Positions 45,381 to 58,910 of a stretch of 64,000 nucleotides of DNA are shown here, piece after piece (the stretch's first letter is position 1; every line of letters begins with the position of its first letter). The notes beneath the pieces are model-generated. The model was not told the DNA's origin. It searched no databases and worked only from the letters and a program-made list of their open reading frames with translations. Origin of the DNA: Topomyia yanbarensis. Lineage: Eukaryota; Arthropoda; Insecta; Diptera; Culicidae. The position numbers and the translations under genes were made by a program. The DNA is taken from contig NC_080671.1 in the NCBI RefSeq assembly GCF_030247195.1, positions 69,005,412-69,069,411 of the forward strand. The letters are read 5' to 3'.

Positions 45381-46352
45381 AATCATACGTTCGCAGCCGA
45401 CAGCAAGTTGTGAAATTATTTATGAACGATAATAATAATTACATATTTAGGATGCATTAAGATTCAAATACTTTCGAGTATCCACTAATAACTCGAAACC
45501 AAAATTACACAAAGATTATTTTGCAGTTGGTGTGGGCAATATCGGTCGAAATTAATTTATTTCCCGTGGTTGAAAAAATCACATGTTCGCGGTTTTTAAT
45601 GGAAAATTTCTATTGGTCCACACTAACCAACTAAAGTCAGATCGGGATGAAATTCAACAGCAGCCAATTGAAGCATTGTATCAATCATTTCAAATTTGAA
45701 AGATGGTGGACATAGGTCAAAAAGTTTATGAGGAATAGGTGTGAAATTAATTGTGAACATTGATAAGTTCTCCGGGGGTCAAGAGCGTTCTAGGTGACCA
45801 ATGTGATCAAAGCGACCACTGGGCTGCAAATCTATGTAATTTAACACCAATTTTAACAAATTTTGCAAAATTTTGATATCAGGGGGTATGCGAATGGTGT
45901 ATGCGATTTCGCACTATATGGGGTATTTAATCATTCCAATTCGCATATATGTGTGTCGAAAAATCATTACTTTCAAAATTCTAACATCGATGAAAACATA
46001 TTTGAAATGATTGCAAAATATAATTTACGTATGATTTATTACCTAGAAAAATTCTTTTATTCATCGTCCTTCTTCTAATTACGAGTATTGTGACCCTCCG
46101 TGCGATAGAAGTTAAACCAAAACAATTATTATGCACTCGGTGTCTCTTGCTGTTTCATTCATTTGTTGGTGTTTTCAAGATTGATGGTGCAGTACATACA
46201 TACATATTTTCCTTCCATATTCCTACATGTATGTGCTAACGCTAAATATGAAAATCACAGACCAAAAATGACAAGCACTCCAAAATACCAAAATAAATCA
46301 TGCTACCTCTTTTGGTTGACACACTAATGTCATTTTCGTTATTGACAGTGAA
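45381..46352. other. No recognisable feature
   Basis: AT-rich sequence with short frames only. Confidence 0.5.
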
Positions 46353-46434
46353 CTACACCGGTGTAGTCGGTGCTATACTCATTCAAACTTGGGTGTAATC
46401 AGTCTATCTCTTCCTTTGAACTACACCGGTGTAG
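46353..46434. repeat. Pair of 14-bp palindromes CTACACCGGTGTAG
   Basis: Perfect dyads at 46353-46366 and 46421-46434, each preceded by GAA, 68 bp apart. They lie just outside the left end of the GCGGTGCGG element. Confidence 0.8.
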
Positions 46435-46441
46435 CACCAAG

Positions 46442-48251
46442 TAGAGTTCGTCGCGGTGCGGATGTGGGCGGTAAATGGATTGTCCGCACCGCAACCGTAA
46501 AAAAATGATAAAACCGCACCGCTTACCGCAACCGTACTTTATTTACTGCACCGCACCGCGCGGTAATGCGGTAAAATTTTTATATTTTTAAAAAATAGTG
46601 TTGGAAAATTGTTCATTTGTGTAACAGTATATAATAAAATGTTATTTTTATTCACACGAAATTTAACTTTAAGAGACTCCTCAGAATGTAATGTTTATGA
46701 AAAAATTAACTTTTGCATTTTCTATTAATAAAATTCCGTTCATTTTAAGGCAAACATTATACATTCAAAAACGTTCTACTGCAGTAATAGTAAAACTTTT
46801 ATTTTAGCAACCCTTCAGTTAATTGAAAAAAGGGGAAGAAAAATGTAATAAGAAATGAAGTTGCATATGTTTTTCTTTAAATTTTCATATTTTCAATGCT
46901 TTTGACATATGAAAATGAAATGGATGATTTTCGTATTTACGTGGTAAAACCACCTTTCATTCTTAAAGGAATTTCACCAACAAAAATTTAAAGTCAAAAT
47001 ACCAGTACTTCTATATAGTAGCGCATATAGTCCAATACAGTGAAATAAAAACATATTGTATTTCATCAATAAGAACGACGCCATATTTGACGAAAAAATT
47101 GCTCTATACATTACATCTAATCAGGTGTCCGGTCTCAACCGGTACAGAATTATTGAGCATTAGGAAAACTGCAAAAAATGTATGATTTGTAGCATACAAC
47201 AGAAATGATTTTTAAAAATAGAGGGTTTTACGGACAATATATCTCAAAACTCTAACTTCCGCATTTTTCAAGAAACAGATGTATTCTCATTCAAAAACTA
47301 AGATTGCTCCCTTTAAAAATGTATGAAGTGCAATTTTCCTAAGGCTAGTTCGAAAGTTCTAGCATTTAATGTATTTTCCTCTAATATTTTGCCAATAAGC
47401 CAAAAAAAGCTTAAAAAAGCTACAAAATAATCTTAACTGAAAAATATTAGGACTTAATTTAGTAGAAAATTATAGTAAATTTGAATGGCAGTACGCAAAA
47501 AACAGTTATGTAGCAAACTTTTTGAGAAAGAGTCCACTAAAATTGACTGTAGAAAAATTCAAATTGAATTTACACAGCAATCGAAGAAGATAGAAATACG
47601 ATGTTGATGAACGAATGATAGAATAATCATCCTAATTTTGACCCCTCCTTATTTTGGACGCTTTCATACATTTGTATCCTTTACTGCCAATTATTGCAAA
47701 TTCGTTTGGTTTGATGAAGATAATTATATTCTTTGGGTTGTGTTTAAGTCCCAGCATAATTAGTTCATCTCTAATTCCTTTAAATTAGTCAAAATTCGCA
47801 ATTGAAAAATTGATATCGAAACGATTCATAATTTCACGATTACCAACAGAAATCGGGAGAAGTGATGCACTTTTGAATTGGATTTAAGAGTACAAATTTA
47901 TTGTTTTTAAATGATCTAATAATTTTGTCTTTATTTGGATCTTGCATCTTATGTATTTGAAATGGTTAGTTTGTGAATTTTTACTTAGAAGTATCAAATA
48001 ACTAGTCCAAAATATGACGTAAAAATAATTGCGTCAAAATATTTCGGACACAGCTAGATTTTCTTTCATAATAGCAGTCTGTTTATCAATTTAGAATAAT
48101 CAAAATGATCACTTCATCAATTATTTTTTTGCGGTGCAGTTGCAGTAAAACCGCGCGGTAAAAGCTCTTTCCCGCACCGCATCTGCGGGAAAAAGGTGTC
48201 TCACCGCACCGCAGATTTTGCGGTGCGGGTGCGGTAAATACGAAAACGCTA
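46442..48251. mobile_element. Element with GCGGTGCGG/CCGCACCGC subterminal repeats
   Basis: CCGCACCGC and GCGGTGCGG variants cluster at 46454-46572 and 48131-48237 around an AT-rich middle. Termini could be TAGAGTTCGTCGC and, reversed, TAGCGTTTTCGTATTTACCG, loosely hAT-like, but no target duplication was found. It has no coding sequence. The architecture parallels the insertion at 22829-24177. Confidence 0.55.
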
Positions 48252-51200
48252 TAAGATTCGCTATCTAATCGTTTATTGATCTTAATCGATTAATCAAACC
48301 AATTAATCAAGCTCTCAAAAATTATGAACTATGAACATCATTACAGTCATTACAATAATGAATCAAGAACTACGAAACTCTCATTTTTGTATGAATTATG
48401 AGTGTGTGTAAAGCGAATGACAACTATCAAACACGGAAAAATACCTAACAATAGATGGATTAGAGAAGTCGTTTGTTAGATTAGATTGACACTGGCGGAT
48501 AATCATTGTTTAGGACTGGTAGTATTGGCACTTAAGTCAAAAACCAAAAAAAAATGAATTATTAGTTTAATCATTGTGCCTTATTTCATAGTTTTCGTCA
48601 CTCCTCTTGCATACACTCTGTGAATTACGTAAACAAAGAAAGCAGCTTGCTCTGACTTGAATCCTAGAAAACAAAACAGCACACTATCGGTAACCACATT
48701 CCCTTGAATTATCGTTTTCATTTGCTAAAATGTTTAGAAATCGCGACTTGCAATTTAAAACTTTAACATAGGCCCTTTCATGAATATCATTGCATGGGGA
48801 AACGCCTAATGCCAATGTTTATATACAGGTATGGCGAAGATGGCACGTTGGTATTCGTAAGATGAATCTTACATGAGTGGTGTGAGTGATCACAGAATAA
48901 ATCAACTTGCGTTCGTCATACCGTTCGTTCCGCTCCCATTGAATCGTGTGAACGCTATGACGCCGAACCGTTGTGCTTCTGGATTGTTGACATAGTTTTG
49001 GTTGCCAACACTAGCAAACCGTGTGTTCTGCCACACCTATATATACCGCATTGGCCTAATGCCACCCACTTAGAAATCACAAACAATTGTTTGAAAACCG
49101 TGCTACACGGGTCTCACATTGGAACGGTTAAAGAACAGCAGACCTTCATCAGACCACAATAAAACAAACTGTTCTTGCATAGTTCACACCAAATCAAACT
49201 GCACAGTTTGAAAGTGTGATGAATCAAAAGTGTGATGAAAAGTGCAACTTCTTTTTACATTGGAAAGTGTCAGAAACAAATTTCTTCTTTCTGTTACTAT
49301 CTGGAAGGTTAGCATGGCTGCCAGTCTCGCTGTTTTTATAATATAAGTTAAATAATCCTTTATGGGTTCGGGTTTTTAAAAAAACTATGACTGCGCCGTT
49401 TGAAGTCCTTCTCTAGACTGACTTATATTTTATTCTTCTGATTTAGATTCCCTACTCGATCGACATATTTGCTGAGTCTTCAATTAATCCTATATGATGA
49501 TTCGTGTGGCGGGCAAGACGGTGGCTATGTTTATTACACGATAGCGATATGCTTTGGCAGCAATTATGTGCACTGCAACGTCGGTGGCGATGATGGTTTA
49601 GTTAAGGGATTTATTATGCTCGGTGGGTATTTTGTTAGGGCTGAAAGATTGGTTGTAACTTATATACGACGGAAAAAGTTATTTTTGATTTCCTATCTTT
49701 TCATTTGGCAACCGTGAAAAAAATGTGATAGCGAAGTGCATCAAAAATCCACCTTTCAAATCAATAAACAATATAGAAGGAGAACATAAACAAGCCGAAA
49801 TCATTGCGACCAAGCAGACCAATGTGGAAAGTTATCAACATTCTGATATATTTCCATTTCACACAGCATTTGATAAATTTGGCTTAATAAGTTAAAAATA
49901 TCAATCAAAATTTTTCCATGAAATTAGTAGCTATGATAAAATTTACTATGTGAATTATGAAATGCTGTTTGAATTATCGACACGCTGTTTGAATTATTTG
50001 TCGAAAATCAACAATCGCATACATCACTTTGGCAACATTGTGCGTGCTTTAGTGTGTGTGTGTGTGTGTGTGTGTAATTAGTATTATGAAACGAATTTAG
50101 GAAATATCAAATCAAAATTTAGAACAAAATTATCTTATCATTTTCTTATCATAAACAAACTATTTAAAATTTCTGAAGTGAGTGATCAATTCGGGATTTA
50201 GTAATGAATCGTTCTGTGGCTCAGTAAAAGGGCAATTGGGTGATAGGTTTCGGTGTGTTCTGCGAAGTTGAGTAGTAGCGATGAAGAAATTTGTCCCATC
50301 GCTAATTTCAAGGTTCAAATTTCAAATCGAAAAAAAATATTGCTTTATTTTCAAATTATTGCAAGTTTACTGCGCCTATTTTAAGAAAGTGATAAATCCT
50401 AAAATATTAGTTAAACTCCAAAGATTTTTCATTGCTTTTGAAATGGTTGATTTTGTGAAGTAGTGTTGTATTTTTTCGTTTAAAGTTGAGCAATCAAGAA
50501 ATGAGATGAATAGAGGGGCTGAGATGAATTTGGAAGTACCCAAAAAGGCGTGCCTCAACAAGCGGATAGCACGCTTCATTAATTTCCCTTATGGTCCAGT
50601 TACATGTTGGCCAAATCTAGCCAGCTGCTAGTACCGAATGAGTAAAATAAATGCTCATTTTGCACTTCATTGATTACAATGAATATTATAACTAATTAAA
50701 AGGAATAACTTAGTCTTCAAAATCTTTAGTCCAGTTTGCTATAACACGAAGAGATAGGAACACTTCATGTGCGTAAAGAATAAATAGAATAAAGAACAGT
50801 TATACAAGGACTGCGACAAAGTTGTCGCAATTAAGAGAGGTGGGTACAATTTCATTTAAGATTTAAACGAACTTTTACCCTGATGTTCTCAACGATATTC
50901 GAGTGACGAGAAAGCGACAAGCTCGACCAATTGCTTACTTGCTGACTCCACGTAATTATAAGTCCTTATTATTGCTGAAATATAAGTCTCAAATTATGAG
51001 TATTTATTAGTGCTCAGAACAAGCTACGTACGTCAGTTCATCCCGAGTTAACACTGTAAGCATGGGATATCAAGGAAAGCTCTACTTGTAAGAATCATCT
51101 GGTATGATCACAAGAAGTATACCTTGATCGCATATTTGTTTTATTTTCTATGAGGTTTTCTATCTGCGATTATAGACAGTTCATCATTTCTAAAATATTA

Positions 51201-51286
51201 ACATATTGAAAGAGGAAAATGCTAACATCTTTTAGAGAGATGCCGCACTCTCTATATCTCGCATATGGGGTCACTTTTATACGGTA
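48252..51286. other. No recognisable gene; one (TG)n tract
   Basis: A (TG)12 microsatellite lies at 50052-50075. Frames at 49469-49717 and 48971-49162 (+) have no domain I know. I could not support any exon. Confidence 0.45.
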
Positions 51287-51978
51287 GGGTAAAAGGGTAT
51301 AATACCCCCCACCGGAGCTAAACGCCCCTCTTCGATTCCCAAGATTCCTGAATTATCTAAAAAGTAAATATGACTGATAACAGTATTGTTTCATGAAATC
51401 AACGTACTAAGTTAGTTTGGTATTTTTAATATGTTGCAAAACAACAATATACACAAAAGTTTCAAAAGAGCTACTTTTATGTAAGCTTCCACTTTTTCCA
51501 ATAGCATTACAACCAATTAGAAATAGTCGGATTCGATAGAACTATTTCAAGTAGCTTACTAGAATGTTATAGTTACTATCTTAGTTTATAGCTTGGCTTA
51601 AAACTATGTCTGTGTGTGTGTGTGTGTGTAGAATTATTCATGTATTCACAATAGCTCATCACCGGCCAAAATGCCCCACTCATTGTTGTGGGGCATACTC
51701 ACCGATTTCTGTGGAGCATACCGTCCTCTTGTTGTGGGGCATATTATACTTTCACCGGGGGCATTTTGCCCAGGGTGAAAGAAAAAAACTAGAATTTGGG
51801 CATCTTCGAAAAATGTTTAATAGTACTTGTATCAGGATGTTTTTAATAAAAAATGAAACGGATACTAATTTCTAACTAATATAATAATAAATTGGAGTAG
51901 TTAGTGAGAAGATTATAGCGTCGAATGGTGAAATATAGCTATTTTTGCTTAAGGGGGGCGTATTAGACCTGTTTACCC
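51287..51978. mobile_element. TA-flanked TIR element (GGGTAAA ends)
   Basis: Left end GGGTAAAAGGGTATAATACC; the right end reversed is GGGTAAACAGGTCTAATACG, and both run into CCCCCC. TA lies on each side (51285-51286, 51979-51980). The interior has two copies of TTGTGGGGCATA and a short TG tract at about 51609-51628. The length is 692 bp with no transposase. It belongs with the other TA-type non-autonomous elements here. Confidence 0.75.
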
Positions 51979-52028
51979 TAATATGATATTGTGAGATTGA
52001 CTTTCGAAGAATTACAACACACAGTGCA

Positions 52029-52935
52029 CTATGGTCCCAAAGCTGTATTTAGGAAGACAAAACTGTTTGCACCTAAACCGTTGGTTTTAGATACATAGTA
52101 TCGTCGGCAAACTTTCTTAGAACTTTCTTGCCGATTTTTTATATTAGTTGAATTAGGGTGGTCCTTGTGGTTAGGGTGTTCAAAGTATCAACTTCTTAGA
52201 TATGTAAAATTCAGCTACATAGTGTTCTACAAAGTTATAAATCAATCAAATTGAAGCAACTTTTCTTAAGAAACTATGTGACTATCTCTAATGGTTCATG
52301 TGCTATGATTATTGCAATATTTAAGGTAGGGTGGCTCTTTAAAAATTGGTTTTCTATTAATATCTTTTTATGTGTTAATTTCTCGCTAAGGTTTTTAGAA
52401 CTTTTGAAAATACACATTTTTGCCTAAGCAATGAAGTTTCTATCTCTTTTGTTTGCATAGTTACAGGCGATTTTCAAAACAAAAATGGGGTTTTTCAAAG
52501 CTATATCTTCCAACATTGCAAATGGATTTTCAATCTTTTAATTTCATCTGAAAGATCGGAGCTTTTGTAGTTTTGGTGAAATAAATGCGAGAGCGCTATT
52601 TCTGTAAAATAAATAATTAATTTTTGAAAATGGTGTATTTTTCAACAAAAATCGTTCATAACTTTTCAAATAGACGAGATAATAACTTTGTTACTTCAGC
52701 AAAACTCTTCGCCATGCAAAGTTCTAAAAGTGCTGCAAACAAACTATTTACGATAAATCAATGTATGAAGTGACAAATGAAAAATAGTGATTTTAAGGGG
52801 TGATTTATAACTTTGTAGAACACTATGTAGCTGAATTTTACATATCTAAGAAGTTGCTACTTTGAACACCCTAACCACAAGGACCAGCATAATTCAACTA
52901 ATATAAAAAATCGTCAAGAAAGTACTAACAAAGAG
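52029..52935. mobile_element. Foldback element 2, right terminus lost
   Basis: The left arm (about 52090-52255) and right arm (about 52795-52920) are near-perfect reverse complements: GATTTATAACTTTGTAGAAC, ATCTAAGAAGTTG and TTGAACACCCTAACCACAAG occur in both orientations. The left end is probably CACTATGGTCCCAAAGC at 52029, similar to the CACWRTG heptamers of the other foldbacks. The right arm stops short and continues into a half copy of foldback family 3. Confidence 0.65.
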
Positions 52936-52936
52936 C

Positions 52937-53440
52937 TTTAAAACGTCGGTTGCGTGCTCAAAATCAATAGCGTTTAATCCGTTAACTTTAGAAGCATAGT
53001 TTGTTCGGAGAAGTTGTTGCCCTTATGATTTCACACCCACTGGAGTATATCGTTCACTGATTAATTCACCTATAAGTGATATACGAAATTTATTTTCTGA
53101 ACTAATTAAGATAGAGACTTTGTGTCTTCCGCAAAGTTGTAGCAAATGCTACTACAAAACAAATTGCTGAAGATACCATATATCTAGCTTTAGTGGTTTA
53201 CAAGCTATGGATCATAATAAATGGAAGACGCCTTAAAATTAGTTTTTCATGATAACTTCTTTAAACATTTTCCTACCTTCTTGGAACCTTCCACAAAGTT
53301 GTTTGCGATATCGAAACACGATTCTCCCCGAGTGTTATGTTAAAAACAATATGCCATCGCAATGGTATAAAATGGAATATTCAAGCGCATTGCGACAAAG
53401 AGCTTCATCTTTCATGGTAAATTGCATGGAACACGTTCGC
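52937..53440. mobile_element. Half copy of foldback family 3
   Basis: Matches the left half of 61632-62742: GTTCGGAGAAGTTGTTGCCC, TTAAGATAGAGACTTTGTGT, a TTCCACAAAGTT stretch, and at its end RC of 62060-62165. Terminal heptamer and right half are absent. Confidence 0.75.
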
Positions 53441-56400
53441 CAATAACATGCAATGTGTATGGTTTACCTTTCAAAAATCGAGGTGTAGATTTGGATGTGT
53501 TTAATAATGTTGATATTTTCTTTTTTAATTAGATTAATAAATTTATATTTAATTATCGCTGTCTCCATCATCTCGGAGCATTCTTCTTCCACCAGAAAAA
53601 CTTTGGCATCTTCTAAAAATCGCTTTATGCTTTTTTGACCATCCCCGAGCTTCAGTCACGACAGGATCCGAAGATATTATTGTATTGTTCACCATTTTTC
53701 AGTTTGTGACCACGGTGCGGCATCTCACCCGCACATGCGGCATCTCTCCCGCAATGACCTTTTTTATAAAATGTTCGTGGAAATTTGATAATTTTTTTTT
53801 CCTGACAGAAACCATTTCACAGTATTTTAAAAGCTTGTCGCAATCGATAAAAATGATTCCATCGAATATTGAATGGTTTACTTTGATGCATGATCGATTT
53901 TTAGAAATGTGCGGCATCTCTCCCCAAATTACCCTACAGCTTCCGGCGGAATAAGGGGCCTCAACCCGTGCCCCTCCCTGGAGTCTCCAGTGCACTGCAG
54001 TGGTGCGAAGACGAGTGTTGCTGTAATAATTAAATAATAATGAAATGTGTACTCTCCAAGATTTAAGGAATTCAAAATGTAAAACCAAGAAAGCTAAGCT
54101 AATCCAAACGTGCCTAAACAAATGAATTGCAAAAAATGCCTTTTCAGTGTTACCGCATGAAAATCCAAAAAAAATATGTTTGAATATTTTTGATTCCGAT
54201 GTACGAAAACCATTATATCGGTATTTCCACTAGATATACCGAAATAACTGGTTGTAGTACAACCTTTCAAACGATAGTAAAAATTGCAGCATTCGTATTA
54301 ACAGCCTAAAGTATATTCTACTTCTCTTCGGTTATGTCTCTGACACTACCCAACGATTTTTTTTGCTATGGCTATGTTAAAAATAGTTATATATTCGGTG
54401 AAACGAATTTTCATGTGTCAATTATTATGAAATGACTTATTTAAATAAACTACAATCTACGCTCCCACTTTCAATTTGAGAAAACGCTTAAGCATAGGAA
54501 CATGTATAGATTAAAATTGTTTTCGAACACGAAGATTCAGAAATCTACACAATTTGTAACGCTAAAACTGGTAGGATTAGTTATCATTAGACTACCAAAA
54601 TACGGCACTTCGAACCATTCTTTGCGAAGCTGTACGTTATTCCACAGGATTACCAAATGCCAAGTATCGTATCACCCATCAACATACATCAAATTGACAA
54701 AAGGCGTTTAAACCCGTCTGTTGCCCATCGTATCACTACTGTCGCCAATAGCAGCAATGGAAAATCTCCCTCATCACAGCTAACCATGTTCAGATAGGGA
54801 AAATGGCATTCCAATTTGCATGTTCGGTACTGCTACTATCTTTAACCAAGCGATATGGTGGTCTGTTTCCCTAGCACCCATAACCTGCTCCTAACCATTC
54901 GTAGGCGGGAGGATGCGATGCGAAGGATTCGAACTACGCCAGTGCGTTTTTTTGTGTGTTTTGTTTTACTGTAACTCAACTCAACTAACCAACCAACGGG
55001 TGGAGTTTGAAGAATGGGAGAAACAATTTTCCGAAATCAAATCAAATTATTTTGCGATGTGATGTTGTGTTGCGGGGGGGATAGAGAACCCCTCAACCCA
55101 CCAGACCCACCGTTCGGTATCTGAATTGGATGGGGTCCCTGTAGTACAAAAGAGCACAATAGTGAAAAGTTGCGGGTAATAGAAAATAAATTTATGCAAA
55201 CAATGCGAAAATGTACGAGAATTGCGCGAGCGGGCGATCGGATTTACTGGCTCTTGGGGTTGATAGTGAATAGCACAAGAGGTGACAGGGTAAAATGATC
55301 ATAAGGGGAAATATTTCCTGGAGAAATTCTAAATCACATACGAACCCTTTTCGATGATGGGTAGCTAAGCAACTTGGAGTTTTTTTTTCAGAAAATGCAC
55401 TTTTTAAATTTGAAGGTAGCGTTCGATTCCGTGTAGCAAATTTAGGAGAACCAAATGCCATTCTAATGAACTCAATAAGGTAGATTGATATTGCAGCTTG
55501 GAAAAAATGTGGAGTCTATTATCCCTAGTGCTTTTGTTGAAGGAAAATTACTTTTACCTACTATCCCTCCGGGGATACCAACCTCGCCTGCCCGTCTGCT
55601 GTGCAGTTTAATGTAATACTCAGATCCGCCGATATTATATTTTCGGACATTACTCCTATCGCTGCGTTCCGTTAGTACATCCCGCTGGCCGGGTTCATGG
55701 TTCATGGTCCATGGTAAAATTATTCACAACAATTGAGTTTCTGGTAGAAGATTCTATACCGGAGGGAACGGTAGGGAATGTAGAGAGATGCGATGATTGA
55801 AATCGTTACTGCCATTGTGTAAACATTGTTCTGTTTGACGACACACGCACACACACGATCACGGTGGTGGTGTTTGGATAGATTGATGGGGATTTCGATG
55901 CAAATTGCTATGGAAATTTCCAAAGTACATGTCTGCTTAACGAGCATGACTGTTGAAGGATAATTGCTGTTAAAGAGCGCCCGGTAACATTTATTACGCC
56001 TCCAGGCAAGATTTGCATGTTGCATGCAGATAATTGAAGCTTTAGTTAGTATTACTTCGGTGACAAAATAATACAATGGTGGATCCCAAAATTGGCTTGT
56101 TGTCCTAAGTGCTCTTCTATTTGGGGGTTTACTTCACGAATGGTACAGTTTGTAGAATAAATCGTTCATTCAGTCTAAAAAATGTACGTCGTTTTCGACA
56201 ACACCCACGCCAATTTATCAGACGTCTCTGCAAATGAGATCGAGGAAAATATTTTCATTTTTGCACCTGCTCCCGAATGGCATCTGTTTCGGAGAATCAT
56301 TTTCTCGTTGCTTTTCAACAACGGGTAACCAAACTCAGCTAAAGGAAACTAGGAGACACCATTCATTTATTTTCTTTCGCCTCCTTGCACTGCCACTGCC

Positions 56401-58910
56401 ACGACTGATTGAAACTGTGCAAAGTCATTGAATTTTGTTTCCTTTTGGAGCTCTATGCCAATAGAAAAAAAATTCTACTCTCGTTCATGGTTGGTGAAAT
56501 AGTATTTTCCCGGACCTCTGCGCGAGTTATGTGGGTGTGGAAGCTGTCACCGACAGTCGGTTGTTATAGTTGAACAAATAAATTAGTTCAAATTGACAAT
56601 TTATTTGTATTCGTTCGATTTCCCGAGCAGGAGTAGGAATTCGTTGTAAGGCGGTTTCCTTATTTGAAACAAAAACTCGACCTTTTGACGTAGGACTACG
56701 TTTTTGTTTTCGATAGGAAAAGAGGTTAGATTTTGAAAGCTCAGCCTTTTCACGATAAATTTTCAAAAATTTTGCGCGTGTCCCTCAGAAATACTTCTAA
56801 GAATTGATTCTAATAGACAAAATTATAAATTTTTGATATGATGGCATTGAAAATTCGAATAATGTAGGACTTAGTGAATTCTCACACAGAAGGTTGCGCT
56901 TCTCAAGTCTGCGATGACACCAAGCAGCTACGCTTCTGTGACTGACTACCCGCTTTCTCAACCAGTGTAGCAAATGTTCATCAAACTAATCGATGAGCAA
57001 ACCAATGAAATGAAACATCCAACAGCTTGATCTCTCTTGTTCTGTGCCGCGTTGTGCTTCAAGCGCGTATTTTATGTATAAACGCACGCACGCAACAATT
57101 CGTGCAAAAACACGTGCACAAGTTCGCATGTTCAGTTGAACTTCATGTGCGTACACGGTTTACGTAAACATAGTTTCGAGGAACTAGTTGTCTCTCTCTC
57201 TGCCCACACACCATCACTAGCGTTTGGTTCTTTGGTTTATCCTCTTCCATTCGTGTACCTAAACGAAGAGAAGACAATGGTGAGCTGATTTGATCCCGTC
57301 CTAACCTCAATATTGAACCAACTTATGATCGGTCGTTTTGTCAATCCAGAGCGTTCATAGTATTTACAAATGGGATGAAAACAGTGCTGCTGGATTTATT
57401 TTAGATGCTTTTCGTACTCATCATCATTTCATGCAAATTGAATAAAAGTCTGGATTGACGATATAGCTACGTATACTGTATATTGATTAAAATTAAAATA
57501 TTTTTCAAATTCAGCTAGCTTTCTTAATTTTTGGTTTATGTGCGATCTTTGAGGTACAATTATTTTCACCAATTGTGAAGAGCCATGCGAAAGCAATCTG
57601 ACGACGAAGGTTTAGTTTTACTGCCGGGTTTTGTAGAGGGAATTAAGAAGAGCAAGAAACCTGTTGCGTCTTTCCTCCTAGCTGCTATTTGCTATTAATC
57701 GGCCCAATCGAAAAAAGTCCCACTATTTGGTTGGTTTGGCTGGCAAAATTGGTTGGTATGTCTCGAAAATATATTTAAAAACAGCAACTTCATTATTGAG
57801 GATGCCCACGCTCGCCAAAGGAAATATTCAGTTCCTCTACGAAATATGAAAGCTCATTTTATAAATAAATTTTCAATAATGTACTAATGAACTTAACCCA
57901 ATCTCCCAAGTGTGCAAACGATTTTTCATTGGTAGAGCTTTCCAGCGAAATTTTTTTATGGATTTACAACGATAAATAAATACTACATTTTGGCAGTTTT
58001 AAAAAAATCGAATTATTTTCAGAGGTGTGGTTATTTACTTTTTTTTAACATGAGTTTGGCTTTTATTTAATTTCTCATGATTTGTGGTATCGATCTGGCT
58101 TATTTTTTGAATGAATGATGCAACCAATCACTACGGTTTGAACATAGTAGGGCAAAGTTTAGTAGGTCAAAGGAATAGTTTGAGCTTTGTTGCTCTTTCA
58201 CGTTCAAACAAACCTGTCGCAAATTAGCAGGTTTGGTTCCGATTTTGGCGTGCTCTGCTATATTGAAACACTGAATATTCGTGCCGACGCTGCAAATCTT
58301 TAATAAAATGGCTTATAGCCCTGCTTTTTGAACTTAACCCTGTGCTTGGCGACGTTTTTTCAAAAGAAGAGCGGGGGATTCGCTCTTTTCGTGCTACGAT
58401 TTCGCCACCGCCCCTCTCCTCTGCATAAGGGTACGACTTAGAACAAAAGGTGGAATTAAGTCAAAACTTTGTCGTTTTATGTAATTTTAGTACACTGAAT
58501 TCGTTTTTGACATTAAAACATATTGAAAATAAACATTTACTAATCATTAGAGTGTCTCCAAAATATCGATTGTATCGAAACTGATCTTACAATTTTTGTA
58601 TATTATCTTGTGTGCGCTAAATCGTTTTTGATATTAACGCTAATTAAAAAACCTTCATTATACATTAGTGCGGCTCCAAAATAATTGTTTTGTTGTGAAG
58701 GTTCATAACTTTTTTTAAATTTTTGTATGTTGAATTCCTTTTTGGTTATAAAATATGTTAGAAGTGTGGCTCAAAAGTAAGTATTTTGTTTTTACGAGTA
58801 TGAGTATGATTTTTTCAATAGTAATTATGAAAAACTGAATTTATTTTCAATGTTGAAACTAATTGATTTACATCTCATTATAGTGCTTCAGCAATAATTA
58901 TTTAGTTTTT
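53441..58910. other. No recognisable gene
   Basis: The motif GCGGCATCTCWCCC occurs at 53717, 53737 and 53911, and the last runs into ATTACCCTA, so 53.7-53.94 kb may be a remnant of a TA-type element. From about 54.7 kb the sequence is less repetitive and may be unique intergenic or intronic DNA. Frames of up to 140 residues (53699-54121, -) show no domain. A short CT run lies at 57190-57200. Confidence 0.45.

Noticed and set aside
46442..48251. 8-bp hAT target duplication around the GCGGTGCGG element
   Set aside because: GCACCAAG on the left and TAAGATTC on the right do not match.
49469..49717. 82-residue frame with Gly-rich start
   Set aside because: No recognisable domain, no neighbouring exon signals and a length expected by chance.
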